Assembly: GCF_039542385.1 (NCBI RefSeq)
Contig: NZ_BAABIA010000001.1
Span: 186,001 to 250,000, forward strand
Length of the DNA: 64,000 bases
Direction of reading: 5' to 3'
Source of the DNA: Prosthecobacter algae
Lineage (GTDB): Bacteria; Verrucomicrobiota; Verrucomicrobiia; Verrucomicrobiales; Verrucomicrobiaceae
Position 1 is the first letter of the stretch. Each line of letters begins with the position of its first letter. This document shows positions 32,943 to 41,894 of the stretch, piece by piece. Position numbers and translations under genes: made by a program. The notes below the pieces were generated by a model that searched no databases, was not told the origin of the DNA, and saw only the letters and a list, made by a program, of their open reading frames with translations.

Positions 32943-34910
32943 ATGAAGCTACCCAATCTGAAAGCCTTCGGTCTCGCCTGCGCGGCCCTCGGCTGTGCCT
33001 TCAGCACGGCGCGTGCTGACATCATCGAGATCAGCGATAACATCGCCTCCGATACCCGTTGGACCCGTGATAACGTTTACGTGATCACCAAGATCATTTA
33101 TGTTTTGCCGCCCGCTAAGCTGACGGTCGAGCCAGGCACCGTCATCCGTGCTGCCAGTTCCGATACGACTGGTTTGCTCAATAACCCAGGTTCCCTGGTG
33201 GTCACACGTGGTGCCAAAATCATTGGTAACGGTACCGTGGATGATCCGATCATCTTCACCTCTTTGGATGATCCGTATGTTCCGGGTGGTGGCAATACCA
33301 TCCCTGTGTCGGTGGTTGGCAATGGTGGCAGCACGGTCGTCATCAGCCCGAAGGATTATTCCACATCTGGTGTCACAGGGGCCAATGCCTTCACCTACTC
33401 TAAAGAGTGCGGCGGTTTGGTGATCCTGGGGCGCACGCCTTTGGGGTATGACCGCGACGACGCGAACTACCTTCAGTGGAATGGTACGGAATTCAGCGGT
33501 GATAACATCGCCTATCCGACCAACTTCACGATTGCGACTGGCAACGGCACCGGCTTTGCCCTCATCGAAGGTTTGACTTCCACGACCACGACTCTGGCCA
33601 CTCCCTTTGATGCGGATGGCGCAGGCACGGTGTTTGCTCCAGATATCACTTTCCCCCTCGGGTTCTTCGGTGGTGTGGACGAGAACGACAACAGTGGCGT
33701 GATCCGGTTCTGGTCTCATCGTTACGGCGGTTTCAACATTGCCAACAACAATGAAATCAACGGCGTGACCCTGGGTGGTGTAGGCCGTGGTACAGTGTTC
33801 GAATTCCAGGAAGTGGTGCAGAATGCTGATGACGGTTTCGAGTGGTTCGGCGGGTATGTAAACTGTCGTTACTTGGCTTCCGTGGTGAATGGTGACGACT
33901 GCTTTGACGGTGACTTTGGCTATTCAGGCAACTTGCAGCACCTGTTCGCAATCAATGACAACGAGATCTATCTGCGTTCGGGTTTCGGCAATGGCACGGA
34001 TGGTACAGCCGTGGGCCGTAACAGCGCTGCACAGAGTGACAAGATGGTGGAGTGGGATGGTTCTGAGGAAAACCTTCGTGGTGTGACTCCTCAGACAAAC
34101 TCGTTCTCCTTCAACTTCACCTTCATCGGCAACAAGTCCTTTAATGGTGCTACAAGCCCTGCTGCCAGCGACAGTTCCCTCAACCTGTTGCAAGGCACCA
34201 CGGCCCAGTGGTCTAATGGTGTGGCCGAAGACATCTTCGGTCCTGTCGTTCTGATCTCTCAGTCCGTCACGGCTACCGCCGATCCAGATGGCACCAAAGG
34301 TGATGTGTTCAATACCCTCTATTTCAATGTGGGTACCGTCGTCAGCGGTGCAGATGCTGAAAATGACACTAGCACGGTGCTTCCTGCGACCATCGCACAA
34401 CTCCGCGGCAAAGGCCATGCCACCAAAAATGGTTTGGACCCTCGCCTAGTGAATGATGCGGATGTGGGCAGCATTGCCCGTGATTTCACCCTGCCACTGC
34501 CTTCCAGAGTTGGTGTCACAGACTTCTTCTCTCCTGTGCGGTACCGGGGGGCCATGCGCGATAACAACTGGCTTTTCGGTTGGGGTTGGACTCACGCTGT
34601 TGAACTGATGCCGACCACCAACGTCGATCGCCCTCGCGTGAGCTTGGCCGTCGCAGGTGAAACGGTTTCCGTCTCCTTTGCCGCTGATATGGATGAAACC
34701 GCCGGTGCTGACAAAGTACTCTACGTCATTGAACGCTCCATCGATGGTCGCGTTTGGGCCCCGATCGGCACCGTTCAGGACGATTCCGCAGCAGATGTCC
34801 CTAACAAGGTGTTTGCCGACAGCAATGCGACCGCTGGCCAAATCACAGTTGCCGACTCTGGCTATGCCTACACAGGCAGCCCGGTGCACTACCGCGTGAT
34901 TCCTCAGTAA
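32943..34910 (+). CDS. Secreted beta-helix-like protein, unknown function
   Basis: The 655-residue protein starts at ATG 32943 with a signal peptide ending FSTARA. The mature sequence opens with DNVYVITKIIYVLPPAKLTV and PGTVIRA. Such strand-turn patterns typically start a right-handed beta-helix or a calcium-dependent surface repeat. Later segments (GNLQHLFAINDNEIYLRSG, FEWFGGYVNCRYLASVVNGDD) recur in exported proteins of Verrucomicrobiota and Bacteroidota. I cannot assign an activity. It is the last gene of the secreted-protein operon and is followed after 28 bp by a strong terminator. Confidence 0.75.
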   Translation: MKLPNLKAFGLACAALGCAFSTARADIIEISDNIASDTRWTRDNVYVITKIIYVLPPAKLTVEPGTVIRAASSDTTGLLNNPGSLVVTRGAKIIGNGTVDDPIIFTSLDDPYVPGGGNTIPVSVVGNGGSTVVISPKDYSTSGVTGANAFTYSKECGGLVILGRTPLGYDRDDANYLQWNGTEFSGDNIAYPTNFTIATGNGTGFALIEGLTSTTTTLATPFDADGAGTVFAPDITFPLGFFGGVDENDNSGVIRFWSHRYGGFNIANNNEINGVTLGGVGRGTVFEFQEVVQNADDGFEWFGGYVNCRYLASVVNGDDCFDGDFGYSGNLQHLFAINDNEIYLRSGFGNGTDGTAVGRNSAAQSDKMVEWDGSEENLRGVTPQTNSFSFNFTFIGNKSFNGATSPAASDSSLNLLQGTTAQWSNGVAEDIFGPVVLISQSVTATADPDGTKGDVFNTLYFNVGTVVSGADAENDTSTVLPATIAQLRGKGHATKNGLDPRLVNDADVGSIARDFTLPLPSRVGVTDFFSPVRYRGAMRDNNWLFGWGWTHAVELMPTTNVDRPRVSLAVAGETVSVSFAADMDETAGADKVLYVIERSIDGRVWAPIGTVQDDSAADVPNKVFADSNATAGQITVADSGYAYTGSPVHYRVIPQ

Positions 34911-34938
34911 ACCGACTCTATATCATTCAACCTGTGAG

Positions 34939-34971
34939 CGGGGCGATCCATGTGGGTCGCCCCGTTTTTTT
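34939..34971 (+). terminator. Intrinsic terminator of the secreted-protein operon
   Basis: CGGGGCGA and TCGCCCCG form a perfect 8-bp GC-rich stem with a 10-nt loop, followed by seven T. It lies 28 bp after the beta-helix-like gene stop. Confidence 0.92.
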
Positions 34972-35349
34972 GGCCACCGAGAAGTCTTTGGCGATCCAGT
35001 TTACTCCTCTCCTACCTGCCCCACGACAGCATTTGTGTGACATTAGCCTCTTCCCATAGACCTAGAAAAAGAGACATCTTTGTTTCACAAAATTTGGTCT
35101 CGGCGGTTTTCGCCTTAGTATCTGCTCAGGAGCCATTACCTAGAGCAAGGGGGAGAATCTGACGTTCTGTGACAAAACCGTTGGGCGTTAAGTGTCTGAT
35201 TTGTCACCTTAATCAGGTTTCTCCGATGCCGAGGCACAGCACATATCCAGGCCGCCTTTCAAGATTTGGGCGGCTCATTTATGGATTTCCCTTTTGCAAT
35301 CAGTGACCGTCAAAACCAGGTGGGCCGTGAGGACTCATCCCAGGTGCAA
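34972..35349. other. 378-bp intergenic region before the TonB receptor operon
   Basis: No gene is supported here. The ORF that begins at 35266 is the upstream extension of the helical-repeat gene and lacks a signal peptide until ATG 35350. There is a 6-bp dyad, GCCGCC/GGCGGC, at 35251-35274 and another, CTGATT/AATCAG, at 35196-35216. The region probably carries the promoter of the downstream operon. Confidence 0.45.
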
Positions 35350-36561
35350 ATGCGACTGAGCAGTCTTCTCATTGCCGCTATGATGATGACTTCTGCTCCG
35401 GCGGTTTGGGGGCAGGAATCAAGTGACGATCTCGTTGCTCGGTTGGTACAAGAGTCGCAAAAACACGCCATCCCGCGCAATCTTAGCCCTACGGATCCGC
35501 TCTTTCAGGCCGAAAGTTATGCCGCAGGTCTTGCCGCAGACGTGTCTGAATTCAATGTTTGGATGATTGAGATCATCAAGGCGTATGCACATCGGGGGGA
35601 TTTTAACAGTGCCGCCTATCTGGCCAAACGTCTGCCGGGTAGTGGCAACGGTCTCGCTCATGCTGAGATTGCCGCTCTCTTGGCCGCCAGCCCGGGCCGG
35701 CAAAGCGAAGCCGAGTCTTATCTGAAAGTTGCGCGCAAGGAACTGAATCAGGTCTCTGGATTGCCCGCAGAGCTCATGCGTGCGCGCTGCGCACTGGCTC
35801 TGTATTATTTGGGCCGCGAAAGCGAAGCAATGAGCTTGGAGGCAGAGCTTGGAAAGCTGGAGCTGCTGTCCCTCAATACACGGCTTCATGAAGCTAATCT
35901 GCTTCCTGCTATCTCACTGCTGGACGCAAAAAGGCTTCTGGTGACTTTGACTGAGCAGGGAAACGATGAACGCCAAGCGCGTTTTTTGTTAGCCTGTGCG
36001 CAACAGCATTTCAAAAAAGGCAGCCCTGAACTGGCGAAGCCTTTTTTGGAAGAGATTGGGACCATGGCCATGGAGCGCGGTTTACCCACAGCTCAGCGAG
36101 TGCTTTTGGATCTGGCTCGCACAGCGCACGCGGGAGGGCAGGCTCTGTTGGCGAACAAGAGCATGAATCTCTTTCTAAAGTGCTGTGAGGGCTATTCGGA
36201 CAATGCGGAATGGAAGGCTCCATTTTTAGCCGCCGCTGCGGAGATTTTGATCGAATGGAAGCGTCTTGATGAAGCCCGCGCATGGCTGAAAGCTGCCGAG
36301 GCCACGATCCCCAAGATCTTTGTCATGGATGCACCTGCTGCCATGCTGGCCATCGCCCGTCAAAGGGCGAAATTGGACGGTCCGGATTCGGCTGAGCCGT
36401 TGTTACTGGCGTCGGCAAGGGCAGGCCGATCGCACAGTCACCCTCGTTTCCTGGCAGAGACTGCAGTGCGGATCTGTCTGCATGCTGAGGCCGTCTCTAC
36501 ACCAGTTTCAGCGGAAGTGACTGGCATTCTGAATCCTGCGGACGTGGAGGTGAAGCCCTGA
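35350..36561 (+). CDS. Exported helical-repeat (TPR-like) protein
   Basis: The 403-residue product starts at ATG 35350, preceded by AGGTG, with a signal peptide ending TSAPAVWG. The rest is alpha-helical repeats: NSAAYLAKRLPGSGNGLAHA, AESYLKVARKELNQVSG and LDEARAWLKAAEATIPK. These are TPR-like, but I do not recognise a named family. It ends 2 bp before the TonB-dependent receptor gene, so the two are almost certainly cotranscribed and may be functionally linked, for example in nutrient capture. Confidence 0.78.
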   Translation: MRLSSLLIAAMMMTSAPAVWGQESSDDLVARLVQESQKHAIPRNLSPTDPLFQAESYAAGLAADVSEFNVWMIEIIKAYAHRGDFNSAAYLAKRLPGSGNGLAHAEIAALLAASPGRQSEAESYLKVARKELNQVSGLPAELMRARCALALYYLGRESEAMSLEAELGKLELLSLNTRLHEANLLPAISLLDAKRLLVTLTEQGNDERQARFLLACAQQHFKKGSPELAKPFLEEIGTMAMERGLPTAQRVLLDLARTAHAGGQALLANKSMNLFLKCCEGYSDNAEWKAPFLAAAAEILIEWKRLDEARAWLKAAEATIPKIFVMDAPAAMLAIARQRAKLDGPDSAEPLLLASARAGRSHSHPRFLAETAVRICLHAEAVSTPVSAEVTGILNPADVEVKP

Positions 36562-36563
36562 AG

Positions 36564-39500
36564 ATGATGGCGCGGCGTTTTTACTGGATGGTTGTTCTTT
36601 GCCTGTGGTGCAGTTGCAGTCATCTGCATGCACAAGGTGCCAATGGTGGTCTGCGTGGCAGTGTGCAGGATGCTGATTTCTATGTGCCTTTGCCCGGGGT
36701 CTCTGTGCAACTGGAAGGCACAGGTTTTGCAGCGACGACGGATGAAAATGGCAATTTCTTCATCAACAATTTGCCTCCCGGTCAGTATGCCTTGCTGGCT
36801 ACCGGCGGTGGTTTTATTCGCGAACGTAAAACGGGCATCGTGGTGACGCCTGGCAGCGTCAGCGAGGCCTCCCTAAGCATGACGGCTGAGGTCGTGGAAT
36901 TGGATGAATTTGTGGTGTCCGCAGAGGAACTGGTGGATACAAGCTCGGCGGCTTCTGCACTGACGCTGCGCACCGAGATGAAGAGCTTTACCGATGTCCT
37001 CGGCGCTAAGTTCATCGCCCAAACTGGGGCGAGCGATGCCGCGAAGCTGCTTGCGAAAACAACGGGTGTGAACGTGGCAGACGGGAAGTTTGTAGTCGTT
37101 CGTGGTCTAAATGACCGCTACAACGTGGTGAGCCTGAATTCTCTGCGTGTGCCCAGTTCAGACCCAGACCGACGTGCAGTGGCCTTGGATCTTTTCCCAA
37201 GCGCAGTGATCGAAGATGTGCGTACCAGTAAAACCTTCGTCCCGAATCTGAATGGCGAATCGACAGGAGGCACGATCAACATCATCACCAAAGCAGTGCC
37301 GGATGAAGAATTCGTGAAATTTAAAGCAGGTACGGGTTTCAACACCCAATCCACGGGCAATGACAAGTTTCTGAGCTACCAAGGCGGCGGTACGGGAACC
37401 TTTGGCACCGCAGATTCAAGGGCATTACCAGATTTCATCAAGAATGCCGCCTTGCCGAACTTGACGAATTTTTCAGCCAGTGGTGTGGGCAATGGACTCA
37501 CCCGTTTGGACAACCCGACTCGAGTCGAGCGCCAGCGGGTGAATGATGCTCTGAGTCCCGTCATGGGCACTCAAGAAGTGAGTGCCCCGGTGGATGTGAC
37601 CTTGGAGGCGAGTCTGGGCCATCGCACCGAATTCATGGGTGCGCCAGCCGGGGTGACGGTGGCAGTGGATTATTCCAAAAAGTACCTTTATAATGATGAC
37701 GATCTGGTGGGCCGATACACCTTTGTGGGAGCTGGTGATTCCAATGCAGGGGAGGTGCAGGAGATCCGTCGCCTTTCTACCGTGCGTTCTGGTCAGGAGA
37801 CCATGCGCGCAGGTCTTTTGGTGGCAGCAGGGATCGAACCAGAAGAAGGCAGCGAGATCATCTTCACCTACTTTTTTAACCGTATCGCAGAGGACCGTGC
37901 GACGCTTCAGGACGGCCAGTTGGACTCTAGCTTTCTGCCAACCCAACGGGACTACCGTGAATCCCTGGCCTACACAGAGCGTGAACTCAAGGTGATGCAG
38001 CTCGCAGGCAAGCATCTCAATGATATCAATGGCAAGGAATTCCTTCTGGAATGGGCGATGGCCTACAATCAGTCTTCGCAGTTGGAGCCTGATCACCGTT
38101 TTGTGCGCGGGATTTTTAATGAGGATGCGGGGAACTACATCCCTGTGCCAGGGAACCCGGTGGTGCCGGAATTCCAGCGCCTGTGGCGTGAGCTGTATGA
38201 CCAGAATTATTCTGGACGTTTTGACGTGACCACAGACCTTTTTGAGGGCGCTGAAGGTTTTAACGGCAAGCTTAAATTTGGCTCCTTGCTGGATGTGAGC
38301 AACCGTAACTACCGGGCCGATTCATTCACTTACAACCGAGGGGCCGAAAACCAGTCTTTCCCGAATCCCTTCAAGCCTTTGCTTCCAGGAAGAACATGGG
38401 GGGACGAGTTCCTTTCTGGGAACCTGCCTGTAGGTGCAGACCCCGACGGCATCCCGAATAACGGACCTTTGAGCAGCGTGGGGCAGTTTACCTTTCTTTA
38501 TCGGGCCAATGATAAAGAGACCTACGAAGCGTCGCAGATCTTGGCAGCGAATTACGTGGGGCTGGAGTTTGATCTCGGGCCCAGTTTGAATGTGAGTCTT
38601 GGCGGTCGTCTGGAGAGCACAGACATCAAGGTTCAATCCACCCCTATCTACCAGTATGCGGATGAGCAGCTCCGCTTTGCATTGTTGAGCGATAAGGATC
38701 GTTTTGGCCAGGATGATACGGTGCGTCAGCTCGTCAATGCTGCCTTCAATGGCAGTGTTGCGGCCCGTAATGATCCCCGCATCACCGGGCGTAGTCAGGC
38801 TGCGATCGAAGAGCAGCATTTTTTGCCTGCCTTTGCCCTGAACTGGGATATGACGGAAACCATGCGAGTCCGGTCTTCCATCGCGCGTACGGTAGCCCGG
38901 CCATCCTTTAAGGAGCTAGCTCCCGTTGTTTTCCTGAATGTGGAGTCAGGAGATCTTTTCGTGGGAAACGTGGATTTGGAAATGTCCCAGATCACCAACT
39001 ACGATGTGCGCTGGGAATGGTTTCCTACCGCAGGCAGTCTTATTGGCGTCAGCTTCTTTGCCAAGGCCATCAACAAGCCCATCGAGTTATCCCAGGAAAG
39101 TGGTGCTGTGGACATCATCCGTTATGTGAATTCCAAGGAAGGCTCCGTCTATGGTCTGGAGCTCGAGATTCAGCGTGATCTCGGCTTTATCGGGGACGCT
39201 TTGAGGCATTTTTCTCTCGGTGCGAACTATTCCTACATCAAGTCTCAGGCCACTCGCCCCGACTTCATCGGCAATACGGTGGATCCGGCCACTGGTGAAC
39301 CAGAAACGGTGCCCAGCCTTTTCGGTCAAAGCCGTCGCCTCCAGGGCCAGCCCGATTACATCGTGAACTTCAATCTAACATATGACAATCCGGAATACCC
39401 GTTGTCCTATGGCGCGTTTTTGAACATTACAGGTCCGCAGCTTTTCGCGGTGGGTGGTCGCCCCGAGGACCCGGATGTCTTTCAGGAGCCCTTCACCACT

Positions 39501-39671
39501 CTGGATTTGGGAGTCACCTATAAAATGACTAAAAATAGCCGTGTTAGCCTGCGTGCTCAAAATGTTCTGAACGCCCAGGTGACTCGCTACTTTAACAACC
39601 AAGGGCGCCCAATTCATTCTACCCGTCAGACTGGCATCGGTTTCTCCCTCAGCATGACGGTGGACTGGTAG
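36564..39671 (+). CDS. TonB-dependent receptor with carboxypeptidase-regulatory domain
   Basis: The 1035-residue outer-membrane receptor has a signal peptide (about 1-24). A CarboxypepD_reg-like domain spans about 30-110, with LPGVSVQLEGTGFAATTDENG. A plug domain runs to about 255, with ELDEFVVSAEEL as a possible TonB-box region and then FVVVRGLNDRYNVVSLNS and STGGTINIITK. The rest is a 22-strand barrel, ending IGFSLSMTVDW with a C-terminal Trp. The family imports chelated iron, vitamins or glycans using energy from TonB-ExbBD. The substrate cannot be read from the sequence. The helical-repeat gene directly upstream may encode an accessory exported protein. Confidence 0.93.
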   Translation: MMARRFYWMVVLCLWCSCSHLHAQGANGGLRGSVQDADFYVPLPGVSVQLEGTGFAATTDENGNFFINNLPPGQYALLATGGGFIRERKTGIVVTPGSVSEASLSMTAEVVELDEFVVSAEELVDTSSAASALTLRTEMKSFTDVLGAKFIAQTGASDAAKLLAKTTGVNVADGKFVVVRGLNDRYNVVSLNSLRVPSSDPDRRAVALDLFPSAVIEDVRTSKTFVPNLNGESTGGTINIITKAVPDEEFVKFKAGTGFNTQSTGNDKFLSYQGGGTGTFGTADSRALPDFIKNAALPNLTNFSASGVGNGLTRLDNPTRVERQRVNDALSPVMGTQEVSAPVDVTLEASLGHRTEFMGAPAGVTVAVDYSKKYLYNDDDLVGRYTFVGAGDSNAGEVQEIRRLSTVRSGQETMRAGLLVAAGIEPEEGSEIIFTYFFNRIAEDRATLQDGQLDSSFLPTQRDYRESLAYTERELKVMQLAGKHLNDINGKEFLLEWAMAYNQSSQLEPDHRFVRGIFNEDAGNYIPVPGNPVVPEFQRLWRELYDQNYSGRFDVTTDLFEGAEGFNGKLKFGSLLDVSNRNYRADSFTYNRGAENQSFPNPFKPLLPGRTWGDEFLSGNLPVGADPDGIPNNGPLSSVGQFTFLYRANDKETYEASQILAANYVGLEFDLGPSLNVSLGGRLESTDIKVQSTPIYQYADEQLRFALLSDKDRFGQDDTVRQLVNAAFNGSVAARNDPRITGRSQAAIEEQHFLPAFALNWDMTETMRVRSSIARTVARPSFKELAPVVFLNVESGDLFVGNVDLEMSQITNYDVRWEWFPTAGSLIGVSFFAKAINKPIELSQESGAVDIIRYVNSKEGSVYGLELEIQRDLGFIGDALRHFSLGANYSYIKSQATRPDFIGNTVDPATGEPETVPSLFGQSRRLQGQPDYIVNFNLTYDNPEYPLSYGAFLNITGPQLFAVGGRPEDPDVFQEPFTTLDLGVTYKMTKNSRVSLRAQNVLNAQVTRYFNNQGRPIHSTRQTGIGFSLSMTVDW

Positions 39672-39782
39672 GCTTGTGATGGGCTAGCTCCCTGACTTCC
39701 GAAATGCTTACATGGGTGTAAAGAGATCTGGTGTTGCCATCGTTAGCTCTCTGGGCATGATCCTTGCTCCCCCACCTCTCAG

Positions 39783-40313
39783 ATGCCTTTGGTTCCCATC
39801 ATCTGTCCTCACTGTGAAAAGTCCGTGCAGGTCCACGTCACCGATGTGGCTCGTTCACGGGCTTGTCCTTCATGTGGGGAGGGCCTGATGTTACAGGTTG
39901 CAGAGCGCTCTACGGGACTCAAACGCAAGGCTCTTCTGGTCCGGGAGACAAACGAGGATTACCTGGAAATGGATGCTTTCGCCCCAAAGCAATTCTTGGG
40001 TGAAGCTTTTGACCGAATGCGTGCCGATCCTGAAGTAGCCAAGGCCAGCCGTCGTCTTTCCCTGGGAATTGCCGCAGTAATGTCCCTGATTCTGATGGCC
40101 ACAGTGTGGAGCGTCTTGGCCAGTTGGGGGGCACCTGCTCAAGCGGAGGCCACAGCAGCCACCGAACCGATTTTGGTCAAAAAAATCGAACAGCCGGCAT
40201 TAAAACCCCAGCATCTTCCTCCAATGCTCTCCCGGCCACTCGATTTCGAAGAAATCGTCAAAGCTCGTAAGTCCGAATTGGCGGAAAGAGTCGCTGGCAG
40301 TTCAGGAGAATAG
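39783..40313 (+). CDS. Zinc-ribbon membrane protein, unknown function
   Basis: This 176-residue protein has an N-terminal zinc ribbon with C8-P-H-C11 and C28-P-S-C31. A basic/acidic linker follows, with one membrane segment (about residues 97-118) and a Pro-rich C-terminal tail. Verrucomicrobiota encode many such zinc-ribbon plus single-span proteins of unknown role. It sits between the TonB receptor gene and the DUF1501 gene on the same strand, with 111 bp before it and 97 bp after it, so its operon membership is uncertain. Confidence 0.75.
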   Translation: MPLVPIICPHCEKSVQVHVTDVARSRACPSCGEGLMLQVAERSTGLKRKALLVRETNEDYLEMDAFAPKQFLGEAFDRMRADPEVAKASRRLSLGIAAVMSLILMATVWSVLASWGAPAQAEATAATEPILVKKIEQPALKPQHLPPMLSRPLDFEEIVKARKSELAERVAGSSGE

Positions 40314-40321
40314 GCCAAAAC

Positions 40322-40341
40322 TCGGAAAAAACTTTTTCCGA
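40322..40341. repeat. Perfect palindromic inverted repeat in an intergenic gap
   Basis: TCGGAAAAA and TTTTTCCGA form a 9-bp inverted repeat with a 2-base centre, 9 bp after the zinc-ribbon gene stop. The A/T-rich arms could act as a weak bidirectional terminator or a protein-binding dyad. It is about 70 bp before the DUF1501 start. Confidence 0.45.
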
Positions 40342-40410
40342 TTCTGTAAGAAGGCTCTTTGGCAGGCGTAATCCCCACTGCTCAAGTATAAAACTCCTCC
40401 TCCCTTCGCC

Positions 40411-41745
40411 ATGAAAATGCATCCCAACTGCCAAGGCAATCACATAGATCTCCGTGTCGGAGCCAGTCGCCGTGACTTTATGTACGTCGGCATGATGGGC
40501 GGACTCGGCCTGACACTGCCTCAAATGCTGCGTCTTCAGGCAGCCAATAGCATTCCAGAGGTGGAGACCTTCAAGCCGATCGCAGATTCGATCATCCATA
40601 TCTACCTGCCTGGGGGCATGGCACAGCACGAATCCTGGGACCCGAAGCCTTTTGCTTCGCCTGATTACCGTGGACCATATACCCCGATTAAGACCTCCAT
40701 TCCTGGGGAATACGTGGGTGAAAAATTCCAGAACATCGCCAAAATCATGAACAAGCTGACGGTTGTCCGCAGCATGACTCATGGTGAAGCCGCTCATGAG
40801 CGCGGCACCCACAACATGTTCACGGGCTACCGCCCCAGCCCGGCCATCAAGTTCCCAAGTTTCGGTTCCATCATCTCCCATGAGATGGGTTCCCGGAACA
40901 ATCTGCCGCCCTACGTGGCTGTGCCAAACGTCATTGCTCCTGAGCAGGGCACTGGCTACATGAGTAGCGCCTTTGGTCCCTTCGCCCTGGGCAGCGATCC
41001 GGCGGACAAGAACTTCACTGTCCGCGACCTCCTGACTCCGAAGGATATTGACGACAAGCGTTTCGACCGTCGCCGTTCCCTTCTTAGCACTGTGGATGAG
41101 CACTTCCGCAGCGTCGAGAAGGCAGATTCCATCAACGCCATGGACAGCTTCTATCAGGCAGCTTACGGCCTGATCAGCAGCAGCCAGGCGCGAGAAGCCT
41201 TCGACCTGAACAAGGAAACCGACAAACTCCGCGACGAATATGGTCGCAACAGTGCTGGCCAGCGCTTCCTTCTGGCTCGTCGCCTCGTTGAGGCAGGAGT
41301 CCGCATGGTGTCGGTCAATTTTGGGGGCTGGGATCACCACAGCAATATCAAGAGCGCTTTCGATGGTCAGGCCCCTCAGTTTGATCAGGCTTTTGCCCGT
41401 CTTATCACCGACTTGGCAGACCGCGGCATGCTGAAGAAGACTCTCGTCATGGTCAGTTCTGAATTCGGCCGCACGCCGAAGATCAACGGCACCAACGGCC
41501 GTGACCACTGGCCTCGCGTGTTCTCAGTCGCCATGGCTGGTGGTGGGGTCAAAGAAGGCTACATTCATGGTGCTTCGGACTCCCTCGGCGGTGAGCCTGA
41601 CCGTGACCCTGTGGGTCCGGAAGATCTGGCCAAGACCATGTATCGCCTCCTTGGCATCAACAGCGAGAAGCGCATCATGTCCGATGGTGCTCGCCCGATT
41701 GATATCGTCAACGGCGGTCGCATCATGAACGAGTGGATCGCCTGA
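40411..41745 (+). CDS. DUF1501 protein (Tat-exported sulfatase-fold family)
   Basis: This 444-residue protein has a twin-arginine signal (SRRDFMYVG with R20-R21), so it should be exported folded. The core has DUF1501 features: IYLPGGMAQHESWDPK, VRSMTHGEAAHERGTHNM and the C-terminal SSEFGRTPKINGTNGRDHW. DUF1501 belongs to the alkaline-phosphatase-like fold and is abundant in PVC bacteria, usually paired with a DUF1549/DUF1553 gene. No such partner is present here; a PPC-domain protein gene follows instead. The catalytic activity is unknown. A terminator lies 29 bp downstream. Confidence 0.9.
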   Translation: MKMHPNCQGNHIDLRVGASRRDFMYVGMMGGLGLTLPQMLRLQAANSIPEVETFKPIADSIIHIYLPGGMAQHESWDPKPFASPDYRGPYTPIKTSIPGEYVGEKFQNIAKIMNKLTVVRSMTHGEAAHERGTHNMFTGYRPSPAIKFPSFGSIISHEMGSRNNLPPYVAVPNVIAPEQGTGYMSSAFGPFALGSDPADKNFTVRDLLTPKDIDDKRFDRRRSLLSTVDEHFRSVEKADSINAMDSFYQAAYGLISSSQAREAFDLNKETDKLRDEYGRNSAGQRFLLARRLVEAGVRMVSVNFGGWDHHSNIKSAFDGQAPQFDQAFARLITDLADRGMLKKTLVMVSSEFGRTPKINGTNGRDHWPRVFSVAMAGGGVKEGYIHGASDSLGGEPDRDPVGPEDLAKTMYRLLGINSEKRIMSDGARPIDIVNGGRIMNEWIA

Positions 41746-41773
41746 TGCGATTCTTTCGGAATGCCTGAATTTG

Positions 41774-41806
41774 AAGGCGGTGTGGAGTTATCCATGCCGC
41801 CTTTTA
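41774..41806 (+). terminator. Terminator-like hairpin after the DUF1501 gene
   Basis: AAGGCGG and CCGCCTT form a perfect outer stem, extended by TGGA/TCCA around a GTTA loop, followed by TTAC. The short U-run makes it a moderate intrinsic terminator, so the PPC gene at 41895 probably has its own promoter. Confidence 0.65.
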
Positions 41807-41894
41807 CTTGCCATCCCTTCCTCATAGGATCGCTGATTTCTGCAATAAGGCAGCGTCATCCTCACGTAGTTATACCTGAATCAATTTTCTGCCT

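Noticed and set aside
32800-34910. A possible PEP-CTERM or T9SS sorting tail on the secreted proteins
   Set aside because: The C-termini of the Ig-repeat and beta-helix-like proteins lack the required motif, hydrophobic span or basic tail.
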